In this document: piece after piece, positions 1 to 10,149 of the stretch
Position numbering within the stretch: position 1 is the stretch's first letter
How the letters are laid out: every line of letters starts with the position of its first letter
Assembly: GCA_943736015.1 (NCBI GenBank)
Contig: OX031056.1
Location: 63,143,277-63,207,276, forward strand
Length of the DNA: 64,000 nucleotides
Source of the DNA: Tridacna crocea
Taxonomy: Eukaryota > Mollusca > Bivalvia > Cardiida > Cardiidae
Reading direction: 5' to 3'
The notes under the pieces: generated by a model
Databases searched by the model: none
What the model was told of the DNA's origin: nothing
What the model saw: only the letters and a program-made list of their open reading frames with translations
Position numbers and translations under genes: made by a program

Positions 1-353
1 TGTGGCTAAGTTTTGGGTAAGGGGAAATAACGCGAGAGATATATACGTTTTCATACGTTATGTATCATTTATTCGTAACATATTATATATAGGTGACATA
101 TAATTTAAGAAATAGGATGGTGTATATTTATTACAAATATTCACGCGCTAGATTTAGTGTTATGTTTTCACTTTATTTCTTAGATATGTATATTTGCGCA
201 CTTAGTCTCACACACGTTTTCACTTTATTCATAAATATTTATATTCACTAGAATTCGTGTCACAAATGTTTTCGCTAGAATACACTTCGCCACTGCACTT
301 TGTTAGTGTCACAAATGTTTTCACTGAACTACACTTTGACTCTACGCTTTGTA
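1..353. repeat. AT-rich 3' flank of the polymerase gene with ~49-bp repeat
   Basis: Two adjacent ~49-bp units begin at 257 and 306 (GTGTCACAAATGTTTTC) and a weaker unit lies near 210. Minus-strand AATAAA signals occur at 224-229 and 172-177, suitable as poly(A) signals ~130-180 bp past the stop codon. No gene is seen. This could be a UTR or the subterminal part of an element. Confidence 0.5.
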
Positions 354-926
354 TTAGTCAAACTGGTTATTCAGCATATCCACCAGCGCGATGTCATGAT
401 CGTCTAATTCCTGTTGTGTCTTTTTAGGACATAACACGGTGTCCAAAGGTACCGTGTGAATACCATCGTTTAAGACCCGGCGCTTACAATAAAAGTAGGA
501 GAATCCGCACCGGGTCTGGTTGTAACTGTAAACACCATTGTTTCTCACACGGAAACCCTTATTTTCCCCGGAAGCGGGTTTTCCGGTCCGCAGCACGTCT
601 TTAAAGATGTGTAGGGGGTCTTTGACCAGTCGTTTCGAGACCCCCTTGGAACTAAATTTTAGATCCTGGTCCGTGTTCTTCACTACGTAGGTTTTAGAGC
701 ACAGACCAATCATTTCGTTCCCCTCGTATTCCGTTTTAAAGAGACCGGGCACTCTTTTGTCGAATTTGGCGTGCTTTTCGCAGCATTCCCTGGGGAACCA
801 GCGGTCTCCAACGGGATTGTACTGATCGTCGCATAACCCCGTGAGTCCACGCTGGTAATCCGCCAGATTCTCGGGCTTCACGACTTCCCGAAGACTCGAC
901 GCCGACAAAGCCATATAAGCGGAGTC
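354..926 (-). CDS. Polymerase gene exon 8 (motif C end, thumb, C-terminus)
   Basis: The acceptor TTTTTACTTCAG precedes it. It opens with Asp-Ser completing motif C, followed by AYMALS, a KHAKFDKRVPGLFK block, GLCSKTYVV and a KRRVLNDG block typical of this polymerase group. TAA stop at 354-356. Confidence 0.85.
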   Translation of the reverse strand, partial: DSAYMALSASSLREVVKPENLADYQRGLTGLCDDQYNPVGDRWFPRECCEKHAKFDKRVPGLFKTEYEGNEMIGLCSKTYVVKNTDQDLKFSSKGVSKRLVKDPLHIFKDVLRTGKPASGENKGFRVRNNGVYSYNQTRCGFSYFYCKRRVLNDGIHTVPLDTVLCPKKTQQELDDHDIALVDMLNNQFD

Positions 927-3209
927 CTGAAGTAAAAAGAACAATGTTTCATTAGCATTCGTTATCGTTTAAATGCGTAAACATCTTAAAATATCATTTA
1001 AAGAATAAGTTTCTTACAAACATAGAAATAGTCAACGTACCGTATCCATTTCCAAATATTCAAAGTCGGATCGGTCCACGTATTCATCCAGGAAGTCGTA
1101 ATAAAACTGCAGCATACGTAATTTCGCGTACTGTAGTATAAAGAAACCCAGCTGTACGGGGAGGTCGAATTTGATGCGCCGTTTGGCCGCCTCAACCTCA
1201 AAATATTGGTCCTGTTCGTCCAGGCACGTGGTTTGTCTGAACTGAGGCTTGTTGACCTCGAAGCACGCCCTATTTTCCCCTTCGACGTAATATATCTGGC
1301 GATGTTTCGCCTTATCCATGATGAGCGAGCCATACCTGAATTGGAAGAAATAGAGAAAATACTTACTAAATTATTATGTTAACAACAAACATTAAAAACA
1401 ACAACTGCACGAAATTATTTTTTAAAATGAAATTAACACACACACACACACACAAAAAAAAAAAAGCCAATCAAATTATTTAGCTGGACAAATAAAATAG
1501 AATTAAAGAAAAAAAAATAATAATAAAAAAATAAAAATAAAAAACAATAGATAAATGAAAATAAAAGATTATATTATAGGAAATAAAAAATAAGATTAGA
1601 AAAATAATAATGATAATAAAATTTTGTGAAAAATTAGAAAAAAAAATTGACGATGCTTCGCCTTATCCATAATGAGAGAGCCATACCTGAATTGAAAGAA
1701 ATAAAAATATAGTAAAACCTACCAATTTGTTATGTTAACAACAAACATTAAAAACAACAACTCCACGAAATTATTTTTAAAATGAAATTTAGAAAAGTGA
1801 AAAGCCAAATAATTTGTTTAGGTGGACCAATAAAATAAAATAATTAGAAAAAGAAAAAAAAAAAAAGTAATAAAAAGAAAAATAAAACAAAGAAACTAAA
1901 ATGAAAATAAAATTATATTAACGAAAATAAAAATAAATAATAAAATAATAATCATAATAGAAATAAAAGTAGACTTAAAAAAAATAAAGTTAAAAAAACT
2001 TACCCGCTATTACCGATCAATTTCATGGTGTCGGCAATAATGGCAAGCTCGGGCGAAGCATCCCCGGCTCGTCTGGCATCGCTGACATCATCAACGAAGG
2101 ATTGAAAGCAAGCCATTTTCCTGTACTCGACCACTTGATAAATTTTGGTCACTTTCATCCCGTGATCCAAGTACCATTTGAGGAGAGGGGTGGCGAAGAG
2201 AATTTGGCGGGCTTTCGTGCCACCCACTAACAACCGTCTGGGCTTGTCAGACAGCTGGTAGTGCCAGACGTGGGCTTGCATGTGCTCTCCTATATCGTCA
2301 AATCCCACTTCCGTATTACAGAAAATGGGGCACATTTCCGCGAAATATTGCATGGGAGTCATGGAGATATGGGCGAATTCCGGCCCCCACTGCTCCGGAA
2401 CCTCGATATCGCATTCCACCATGCCAAACAGTTCGCCGAATCGAACAGCGTTCAAAATTTGAGCTTCGCTGACTTTTCCCCGGTGTTTTTGGCTGAAGGT
2501 CGGTCGACATTGGTCCCGGATAGCATAGATTTTCGGATGCGACTTACAGTAGTCCCGAAACTCGCACTCCCACATTTGTACCACGGTATACCCCTTTTGT
2601 CGCAGTTTGGCGACTTTAGCCCTCGTTCTCTTCATCAGCGAATCTTTGGTTTTGTGCCACTTTTCGCTCGTGACGTTTTTGGTGACGTCACACTCGTGTC
2701 CGTGATGGTAACAGCCCTAGAAAATAAAAAAAAAAAATTGAGATACAGTTATATAAATATAATTACAAGAAATTTCTTCGAAAGGTCTACAGGTCTAATA
2801 ACGAGAAGTAGAACTGATGTATACCTGAAATTCGTAGACGGTATTCGTCTCTGCATCGTAGCCGTCCACGGGATATTTGTCTAACCGAATTTCTTTGCCG
2901 TGGTTACGCTGATGGAGGATGTGGGTTCCTTCGTACTTATTCAAGTAATTCAGCCAGTTAAAAGCCTGCATAAAATGGTCTCTGTGTTCCGGCTTGAACT
3001 CATTCTCGGCTCGACGACGCACGAACATGCCTTCCGGCATGGGCTGCCCTATTGCCCACAAGTAGAGGGCATTGGCATCGTAACCCACGATCTTTTGACA
3101 AAGTTTATCTCCCCTGATCTTCGTTTGACCCGCCTCGTGGTGTCGGGTGAAAATAATGGAGGGTCCTGGAATGTAAATATCTCAAAATGCATTTATTCAG
3201 AAATAAATC

Positions 3210-3240
<31 letters not shown>

Positions 3241-6200
3241 GATAAATAAAACTTACCACCGACAATATTTTCTTTGATGGTAGTATAGATGTCGGCATTG
3301 TTCTTATCGATCAAGGAGAATTCGGCCGATTGTTTGCGGGCAGCCTGGAAAAGAAGCTGGCGAGCGATACCCGGTACGCTCATAGCCGTCTTCAACACGT
3401 CGATGCCTTTCTGGAAGTAGAAAGTTTGCAGACGTTCCACGGCCGTGACGAAGGGACCTACGTCTAAATTATTATACCATATCAGAAAATCGCGAAACGT
3501 GGACATGTTTTGGTCCCGCCACACTTTCTGACAGTATGCATACTCCTCGTCAGAGATATTACTGTTTTTCAGCGCGCTGTAAAAGGCTTCGTGGGGAGGT
3601 AACTCGGTGTGCTCTAGCTTCATGACGTCATCGAACCATTCATAGGGGAAAAAGCCTTTGGCTTCTTCGACATTGTAGGCTCTGAGGAAACGTGCATAGG
3701 ACGTACCTGGTGCCAAGAAGTGACTGAAATATAAGAAAAACGTAATAAGATAGGTATATATATAAATATAAATACTTGTGCATGAAAAATAAAGTGTTCG
3801 AACTTACCTGATATCGAGGAATTTCAAAGTTTCGGTCGTAATACAGGCATAGGCGTTCGACTTTTTGACCACAAACCCGTGCTCCTGCTCGTGCATTTTT
3901 AAATGCTTGGCCAACTTCTGTTTCACTAAGTTCAGATCGTATTTGGCGCTGAAATGAGAACATCTACGTTTATCATACAGAAATTTAATTTGATTTTTTC
4001 AAAGAAACTTCAACCCTTCGATTTTTTCTTGATTTAAGGAAAATTTTAGCGCTTTAAATTCTTGCTTTCATATTCTTTTCAAAGGAAATTTACTTAATAA
4101 ATAAATGAAATTGTAATTACCTGTTAAAGCCGAGCACAGGCAAGGTGTTCATGTAGCCTTTTAATTGTCCGAATAGAGTCTTTAATTTTTCAGACTCTTT
4201 TCGTTCTTCCTCTTCATCTTCGTCTAGACACTCCAGGCGTTTATTCAGGAGCTCTAAGTATTCGCCCCATTTTTGTTGGGCAAGAGCACTAGCGGCACGC
4301 TGGATATGAGTCAAAGCCTCCACCATTCGTTCGAGCAATGAATCCATGTCCGACTGCACGAAACACGCGGGTTCGGTGTATCCTTGAACGTTGGAGCAGA
4401 CGCTAACGCTGATGGGAACGTGTTGTTGGGTCCATTCCAGTTTCTCCGTAGCGTCGTCCTGTAGCTTGACCAAGATGGATTCAAAATCGAAAACCGCGAA
4501 AAAAGGGAACGTTCGCTCGTCTTCCGGCACGTGGATACCGAATTCTTCCAGAAGCTCGAAGATAGTCTGGAACTCTTTGTAAAAACCACCAGGGAAATCA
4601 AACATGGTTTTGTTGTCACAGATTTTTGAGTGTTGTCTAAAATTCCCGTGATGATCAAACATTCGGTCGCAGAGCTGGCATTTGAATCTTTTGGCGTAAT
4701 TAGCAAAGTCCGTGATGTAAGAACAATGATTCTCATGTTGGTTGACGTACATGGTATCCGGGTAGCGTTCCGTCGATTTGAAGACTGGCACTACGACACC
4801 GTCTTCTTGGAGACTGTAAATTTGTACATTCGTCTCGAAACACTGCTCGAATTCGGGAATATCCTGAAGTTGCAGACCTTTAAACTGAGAAATTGGGGTG
4901 ACTGGAGTTGTCGTGCGACCACCGAAAAAATCGATGTATTCTTGCTGATTATGCAGCCTTTCCCACTGGTTATACAGGGATACTACTTGAGCTTTGTCCA
5001 CCGATCCATTTAGGTGCAAGCAAAGACAACGGAAGACGCACATCTGGTCGTTGTACGCTTTTTTGTTGACAGGGTCTTTGTCCAGCGAAACTATAGCCTT
5101 ACAGCGTCTAATATAGTCTGGCAGTGGGGTCTGTTCTTGGTCTACGGCACCCAACGAGAAATTGGTGTTATACACTTTACACCGGATATTGGTGAGAAGA
5201 ACAAGTCGCCATTTGGTGTCGGGACGGTTCTTGGCCATTTCTGCCATGGCGTCCATTGTTCTCAGCTTCTTAAGAACTTTGCCGATGTCGGATCGTCTCG
5301 AGATTAAGATGGGGGCGTCAAACACGTTAACGTTGTCGTAGGGCCGAAAATATCGAAAGCGCCCGGTCTCCACGTGCCTCATGATGAAGCCAAATGACAG
5401 GTTGATCTTGAACGCGTGACGCTGTCGGTCGTAGATCCCCTGTAATGCCTGACCGATGTCAAATAAGGTCATGCCTGGATACATGGGGATGTTGTACAGA
5501 GACTCGACGGGTCCTTCCCTATACCGCTCCAAGATCAGGGCTCGATTGGTCCTGTAGCAGTCCCTCAGTCCCTCATTGACGGTCCCGTCTTCGTTGACCC
5601 AGGGTTCTTGATCCCGAGGAAAAGGTTCGGGGTGGAGACCGGCACCCACCTGATAGTGTTGTTGTACTTGATGGGCGTGCAACGCTTGTCTGTCCGGAAA
5701 CTGGGCGGGACAACGGCGGCATTTGTAGGTGCTGGGTCCCTGTACTGAACTCGGACCGGGCATGGGTCCCTGTACTGAACTCGGACCGGGTTGCGGGTTC
5801 GCCTGACGCTGTCGTTTAGCCGGTGGCTCGTTTTCCGACTTCTCTTGTTGTCGCTTTTGAGGCTTTACCATGTGTTTGATTTTCTGATGAAATTCGAGTT
5901 CTCGGGCAGACTTTAAAATGATCTCGCACTTGTCGCAAGGAAAGGTGGCAATGCCCTGACAAACCTTCTCGTGTTGACGGAGATTTCTTTGACGGGTGAA
6001 GGTTTTCTTACACTTGGAACAGTTTTCAGTAGGTTGTTGGTGTACGTCTTTGATGTGTCCCTTGAGTTTCCATTGATGCGAAAACTTCTTGTTACACTGT
6101 TTGCACGTGAACTGCCGCGATCTACTTGTCACATTGGTATGTATTTCGTTTCTGAAAAAGAAAGATACGCTAACCGCTGAGCCGTTCGTGCGGATCAACC

Positions 6201-6728
6201 CTTTCAAGAAAAAAAAAAAAGTGTTAAAACTTTTTTTTTTTCCTTTAAAAAAGAAGAAGAGGTTATAGGCAAGAGAAAAAATATTTTTAGGAAAAACCTT
6301 AATGAAACAAAAAAAAAACAAACTTTAGTTCGAAATGAAATTAAAATAAAGAAAATAAAACATTTTGATGATCAAATAATAATTAAAGATAATAATAAAT
6401 ATAATAATAATACAGTAATAATAGAAAATAGAAATGAATAAAATATCGATTCATGGAAAAACGTCAATAATGGTTTGAAGGAATACAGAAACAAAAGAAC
6501 TCACAAGGGAGCTCGAACTGGCGACTTTAACAATTCCAGTAGGTCGTCAGCGTCGTCAATGGTCCATGGACAGGGACTCACTTGATTCTGACATACTTCA
6601 TTGGCCAGCAAGTTATTCAAGACTTCCTGGACAAAAGGATCGTCTTGAATACCAAAGTCATTTATAAATGATATGAATTGATCGGCTGACACCCCTTCCT
6701 CCACCATTGAACGGATAACTCTTTCCAT
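354..6728 (-). CDS. Zinc-finger, viral-type family B DNA polymerase (8 exons, intact)
   Basis: Eight exons (6728-6505, 6151-4121, 3948-3808, 3723-3257, 3165-2825, 2716-2004, 1335-1041, 926-354) with GT-AG borders and matching phases total 4,785 nt, or 1,594 codons plus TAA. Order of parts: a short helical N-terminus (1-75); C2H2/C2HC fingers near residues 89-112, 117-140, 145-168, 215-240 and 565-590; exonuclease Exo I DFES (~630); Exo II (Asn in exon 2, Tyr-Asp in exon 3); Exo III YNNLD (882-886); polymerase motif A YDANALY (Asp 984); a Vsr-like segment (~1055-1110); motif B (Lys and Asn-Ser in exon 6, Tyr-Gly in exon 7); motif C (Asp-Thr in exon 7, Asp-Ser in exon 8). Family B polymerases of this type replicate virus-like elements, often from a protein primer. 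All key residues are present, so activity is possible. No capsid, integrase or protease gene is seen beside it. It is either a resident virus-like element or a captured gene. The start is the first Met of exon 1. The assignment to family B is firm; the biological role is unknown. Confidence 0.85.
1041..1335 (-). CDS. Polymerase gene exon 7 (motif B end, first half of motif C)
   Basis: Acceptor TTCCAATTCAG and donor GTACGT. It starts by completing motif B (Tyr-Gly) and ends on the Asp-Thr of motif C. It includes the family-typical QYAKLRMLQFYYDFLD helix. Confidence 0.85.
1300..1434. repeat. Direct repeat copy 1, covering the exon 7 splice acceptor
   Basis: Matches 1651-1790 at roughly 85-90% by eye. 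Includes the first ~35 nt of exon 7, its acceptor and ~100 nt of intron (GTTAACAACAAACATTAAAA). Confidence 0.85.
1651..1790. repeat. Direct repeat copy 2: duplicated acceptor inside intron 6
   Basis: Intronic copy of 1300-1434 with a decayed pseudo-exon start (ATGAGAGAGCC for ATGAGCGAGCC) and an intact acceptor-like AG. The rest of intron 6 (1440-2003) is A-rich low complexity. Confidence 0.85.
2004..2716 (-). CDS. Polymerase gene exon 6 (Vsr-like core, first half of motif B)
   Basis: Acceptor TTTATTTTCTAG and donor GTAAGTTT. It opens with GCYHHGHEC and continues to a Lys/Arg-rich helix followed by GYTVVQMWEC, the same order as in Vsr mismatch endonucleases. The exon then carries PLLKWYLDHG and ends in ADTMKLIGNS, the first half of polymerase motif B. 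Confidence 0.85.
2825..3165 (-). CDS. Polymerase gene exon 5 (motif A, start of Vsr-like segment)
   Basis: Acceptor ACATTCCAG and donor GTATAC. Carries polymerase motif A as GYDANALYLWAIGQ and then a segment ending VDGYDAETNTVYEF, which looks like the first strand pair, with its Asp, of a Vsr/restriction-endonuclease fold. Confidence 0.85.
3257..3723 (-). CDS. Polymerase gene exon 4 (Exo III)
   Basis: Acceptor TTATATTTCAG and donor GTAAGT. Carries the family-typical FLAPGTSY block, GFFPYEWF, and Exo III as WYNNLDV (Yx3D form). Ends in a conserved ENIVGG block just ahead of the polymerase palm. Confidence 0.85.
3808..3948 (-). CDS. Polymerase gene exon 3 (Exo II second half)
   Basis: The acceptor TTCTCATTTCAG precedes the exon and the donor GTAAGTT follows it. 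It starts with the third base of a Ser codon shared with exon 2 and encodes the Tyr-Asp pair that completes Exo II, followed by a basic helix and a beta-strand segment. Confidence 0.8.
4121..6151 (-). CDS. Polymerase gene exon 2 (zinc fingers, Exo I)
   Basis: The acceptor TTTCTTTTTCAG precedes 6151 and the donor GTAATT follows 4121. The exon encodes three consecutive fingers (CKQC..H, CSKC..C, CDKC..H), a linker with a twice-repeated PGPSSVQGP segment (nt ~5735-5800, a small in-frame duplication), a fourth finger, a conserved mid-region, a fifth finger of C2HC form, the Exo I DFES motif and a Glu-rich stretch. The open frame runs upstream past the acceptor into AT-rich intron, so the first ~57 codons of the raw open frame are not exon. 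Confidence 0.85.
6505..6728 (-). CDS. Polymerase gene exon 1 (N-terminal segment)
   Basis: Opens with ATG at 6728 and encodes 74 codons plus 2 nt. The peptide is acidic and predicted helical (begins MERVIRSMVEEG). Donor GTGAGT follows at 6504. The phase matches exon 2 exactly, which is the main support because the peptide itself is not recognised. Confidence 0.65.
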
Positions 6729-7679
6729 CTTAACAGATTTCCCTTAACTTTGATACAGAATAAAGTACAACAGATGGAAAAAGTGATTTTGAATAGAAAT
6801 AAAATTCATCTCGACCTGAATAGGTCAAAGATCGAACTGCAAGGAACACAACAATACAATAGATATTAAGCAAATATCGACAATTTCTGTTTAAAGAAAC
6901 ATTGGAGAGGCCTTGGACAAATAGAGATCTGACCTTGTGAAACTTAGATTAATGAATTATCATCGTGTTATGACGTAAATCATGTTGAAAGAATCGTTCA
7001 ACCATATTAGGTTATAAAAAGGGTATGGTTTACCTCAGAAAATTTTATCGCATGATACTGCAATCAGAGAGAAATAAAAAGAAAAGCGAAGTCATTGAAC
7101 AAAAAAGCACCTGTCTGAATTTTGTGATATTCATTCAAATATTCGGAAGTTGAAACCTTTGTCGGAAAAATAACTCTTTTTATATAGGAATGCGAAAATA
7201 CAGGAATGTCACAGAGAAAAATGCTACCTTGTAAGCCAGAGTCTGTGCTGATTTCTTATCCTTTTTAATGCGTCTCGTATACGGGAGTAGACTCGAACTG
7301 GTGAAGGAGATTAAAGTATCGTCGTGGAATGAAAAAGGAAAACATAAAACAGAAAGCTTTTTTCCTACAACAGTTTCGAGGGAGTGTTAAACATCCCAAG
7401 CCCGGTACTTGTGATACTCAGGATACCCAGTTATGACTGCAGTATTTGGATATTAATTACTCTTTTGGGGACAACACACGACCGTAATCCTCACACCTTG
7501 AAGGTTTAACTGAAAGTGATTCGTGGACACTCCTCCCGATGTATTTCTAATTGTTTTACAATCCTTAAAAATGAGTCACTCTCGGATTAATTACAGTCGT
7601 TAGCATTGTGTGACATAATTTATCTATTGTTTTACGGTAAAACAAGTTTGAACTTGCAGATTGCGTCCTATACTAGTTT
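6729..7679. other. Intergenic or intronic stretch, no gene seen
   Basis: No convincing open frame, RNA gene or repeat is visible. It would contain the promoter and 5' UTR of the minus-strand polymerase gene, but I see no decisive core element on that strand. A TATAAAA at ~7013 lies on the plus strand and is not linked to a gene. Confidence 0.4.
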
Positions 7680-8210
7680 AACGAGGTGTAACTGATGTAA
7701 TCTGATAATTTTATGTAGCTCGGTAAACTCGATAACGTGTCTGATCTTGATTCATCTTATTCTACCCCGAAAACATCGATCAATGCTTACCGCATGTAAC
7801 TATGTTGTTGTTGTTGTTGTTGTTGTAACACGATATCACGCTTGTCGCGCTGTTATTTTAGAAAACTGTCTAACCTTAATCTACACTGATCTCATTCTAC
7901 CCCCATAAAATCAAATCGACATTAAACTGGTGTAACACGATATCTCGCTTGTCGCGCTGTTATTAGACTTTTTAGACTAGTGTCTGATCTTAATCTACAC
8001 CGATCTCATTCTACCCTGGAAAAAAAAATCAATCGACACTAAACAGATGTAACTCGATATCACGCTTGTCACGCTGTTATTTAGTCGAGTGTCTGATCTT
8101 GATCTTCATCGACCTCATTCTACCCCCTTGAAATCATTTTAACTATCTCTCTTAAGCCATTACTTTAGATTTTAGACTAGTGTCTGACCTCATTCTATCC
8201 CGGAAAAATA
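7680..8210. repeat. Degenerate tandem array, ~115-bp units, about 4-5 copies
   Basis: Units share GTAACACGATATCACGCTTG, TCGCGCTGTTATT, GTGTCTGATCTTAATCTACA and CTCATTCTACCCC. A (GTT)n run at 7803-7826 interrupts the first units. Confidence 0.75.
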
Positions 8211-9029
8211 AGGCAGCAGACAACAATTTCAAGTGATCTGTTTGCAACAGGGCTTCTGCCGTTTCAAAATTGTCTCAATGCATATGTCTGATGTCTTGAT
8301 CTCTGATCCTGATCTAAAAGTCTGGTCTTTCCTTTTCCTTCAACCGTTCGCTTTTTAAGCATAACAATAAATGGAATGAGCAATCAGTAGAAACCCCAGG
8401 AAAACAGGGATAGGCGCACTGGCAGTCGGGATATAACTGAAATAGTGTCGTTAAACGCCATCAAGTTTATCGAGTCCTAGATCTTACCCGGTCATTTCAC
8501 ACCGAGTACACAATAAAACATGATCTAATCAGTCGATGGGCGTGTACCAAATTGAAAGCGATACCTCGTCCACGAGCCAGATGATATACAGTTTTATCCT
8601 TCACGGTGGATTGATATGTCGTATATTCTTGTTCCATTGATGTTCTTGTTCAACAATACGCGAGACCATTCTACTTTTCGTGAATCAGGTTTCTTTCCAG
8701 TTTCGAAAGACGTATGTCTCATCCCGTAAAAGCGTGCTGCGACCCGATTTACCTTATTCTCCGAGACTATTGTGTAATACCCATCTCCGTGCCACCAATC
8801 TCGTGGCTACAGGGTTTGTTCGAAAACTCAAATTGTCCGTACGTTTGGGATTAAGTCATTCGGGTGTGTTTTCAATTGTAAAACGATATGGCACGAGGAG
8901 AAAATTTCTGAATGGTGTTTAACGCCGCTTTCAACACGATTGAATTCGTATCACGGATGTTACGGTAGCGAATCTACGATCGCCATTTTTCGGTGGTTTG
9001 ACATTATTAAGGTGTGATAGGTAAAACGA
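8211..9029. other. Non-coding stretch with a SINE-tail-like piece
   Basis: 8890-8940 contains the minus-strand form of a tail (GTGTTTAACGCCGCTTTCAA) also seen near 26060 and 47300. Otherwise nothing is supported. Confidence 0.35.
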
Positions 9030-9672
9030 TATCTATCCGATTGTTCTCGAAATTATAATTCCTATTGTTCCGTGGTATGAGTTACGGGGCTGCAAGCAGA
9101 CATACGATACTTACCCCATTATTCTCAGATCTTTATACTATTGTTTTCTGGTAGGAGTCACGGGGGATGGGAAGCAGTCATCGCAGCCTATTGTTCCTTT
9201 ATATGACGTCATCAAGGATTGTCATTTCCGGTCATATTTCTCCGGAATAATACCCCATTGTTCTTGGGCTGTCACGCGTGCACGATTCCATTGTTTTTGG
9301 GCATCGCAGGCATCGCAGGCATCGTGGTATGACGTCATCCAGGATTATCATTGGCATTTCCGGTCATTGTACTTAAGAATGATACCCCATCGTTCGTGGG
9401 TATTCGCGCGTGAATGATTCCATTGTTTTGGGGCATCGCAGGCACTCGGTCTATTGTTCTCTGGAATGCGTCAGGACATGACGTCACTGTTTCTTACGAT
9501 ACCCGGCCCATTGTTCCAAGGATAATACCCCTTTGTTCCCAGAATACTATCTCATTGTTCGTGGGCAGTCACGCGTGAATGACCCCATTGTTCTTGGAAC
9601 AAAACCCCCATTGTTCTTGGGCATCGCAGGCATCGCAGGCATCGCAGGCAAGTTCCCCAACCGATTGTTATA
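9030..9672. repeat. Irregular cluster of CCATTGTTC-type motifs with GGCATCGCA runs
   Basis: About 16 copies of NCATTGTTC or close variants at uneven spacing, several followed by YTGGGCA, plus two runs of GGCATCGCA direct repeats (~9300-9330 and ~9620-9650). The same family recurs inverted at ~32,555-32,935 and directly at ~33,380-33,530. Confidence 0.7.
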
Positions 9673-9706
9673 TACTACTCATGTTTAATGCTTTTTTCAT
9701 CCACAG

Positions 9707-10149
9707 ATGCTATGGTTGGAAGTATTTATGCGACGGATAATGACGGAACGCAGCCAAATAACCAATATAATTTTTACATAATTAGCGGATCCGATGAAAA
9801 GTTTTCTATCAATTCAACAAGCGGTGAAGTATATGTTCAACTAAACGCACACTTGGACAGAGAGACTAAACCAAATTACACATTAACAATAACGATAATT
9901 GATAGAGGCGCATCTCCTAAATCTGCAACTACAAACATGGAGGTGCATATCAATGACGTAAATGATGAAAAGCCATCGTTTACATACAGAACGTTTGAAG
10001 CGAACGTTTCAGAAAACGCAACAGAAGGATTTGAGATTGTTCAATGTTCTGCGTATGATAAGGACTTGGATTCCTTGCTGCTGTTTAATATAACCGGATT
10101 TGGCGCGTTAGATGAATATGGAAGAGTTGTTGACTCCAAAAATGTTAAG
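9707..10149 (+). CDS. Cadherin exon: partial EC and start of next EC
   Basis: Acceptor CATCCACAG and donor GTATTA. Encodes YATDNDG, HLDRE, IDRGASP and linker DVNDEKP, then the N-terminal half of the next repeat. Starts in phase 1, so an upstream exon is required. Confidence 0.85.

Noticed and set aside
2261..2884. 207-codon plus-strand frame
   Set aside because: Antisense shadow of polymerase exon 6 that also runs across a clear splice acceptor.
6152..6321. Upstream extension of polymerase exon 2 as coding
   Set aside because: Poly-Phe/Lys low-complexity translation of AT-rich intron; the acceptor at 6152-6153 and matching phase with exon 1 explain the start better.
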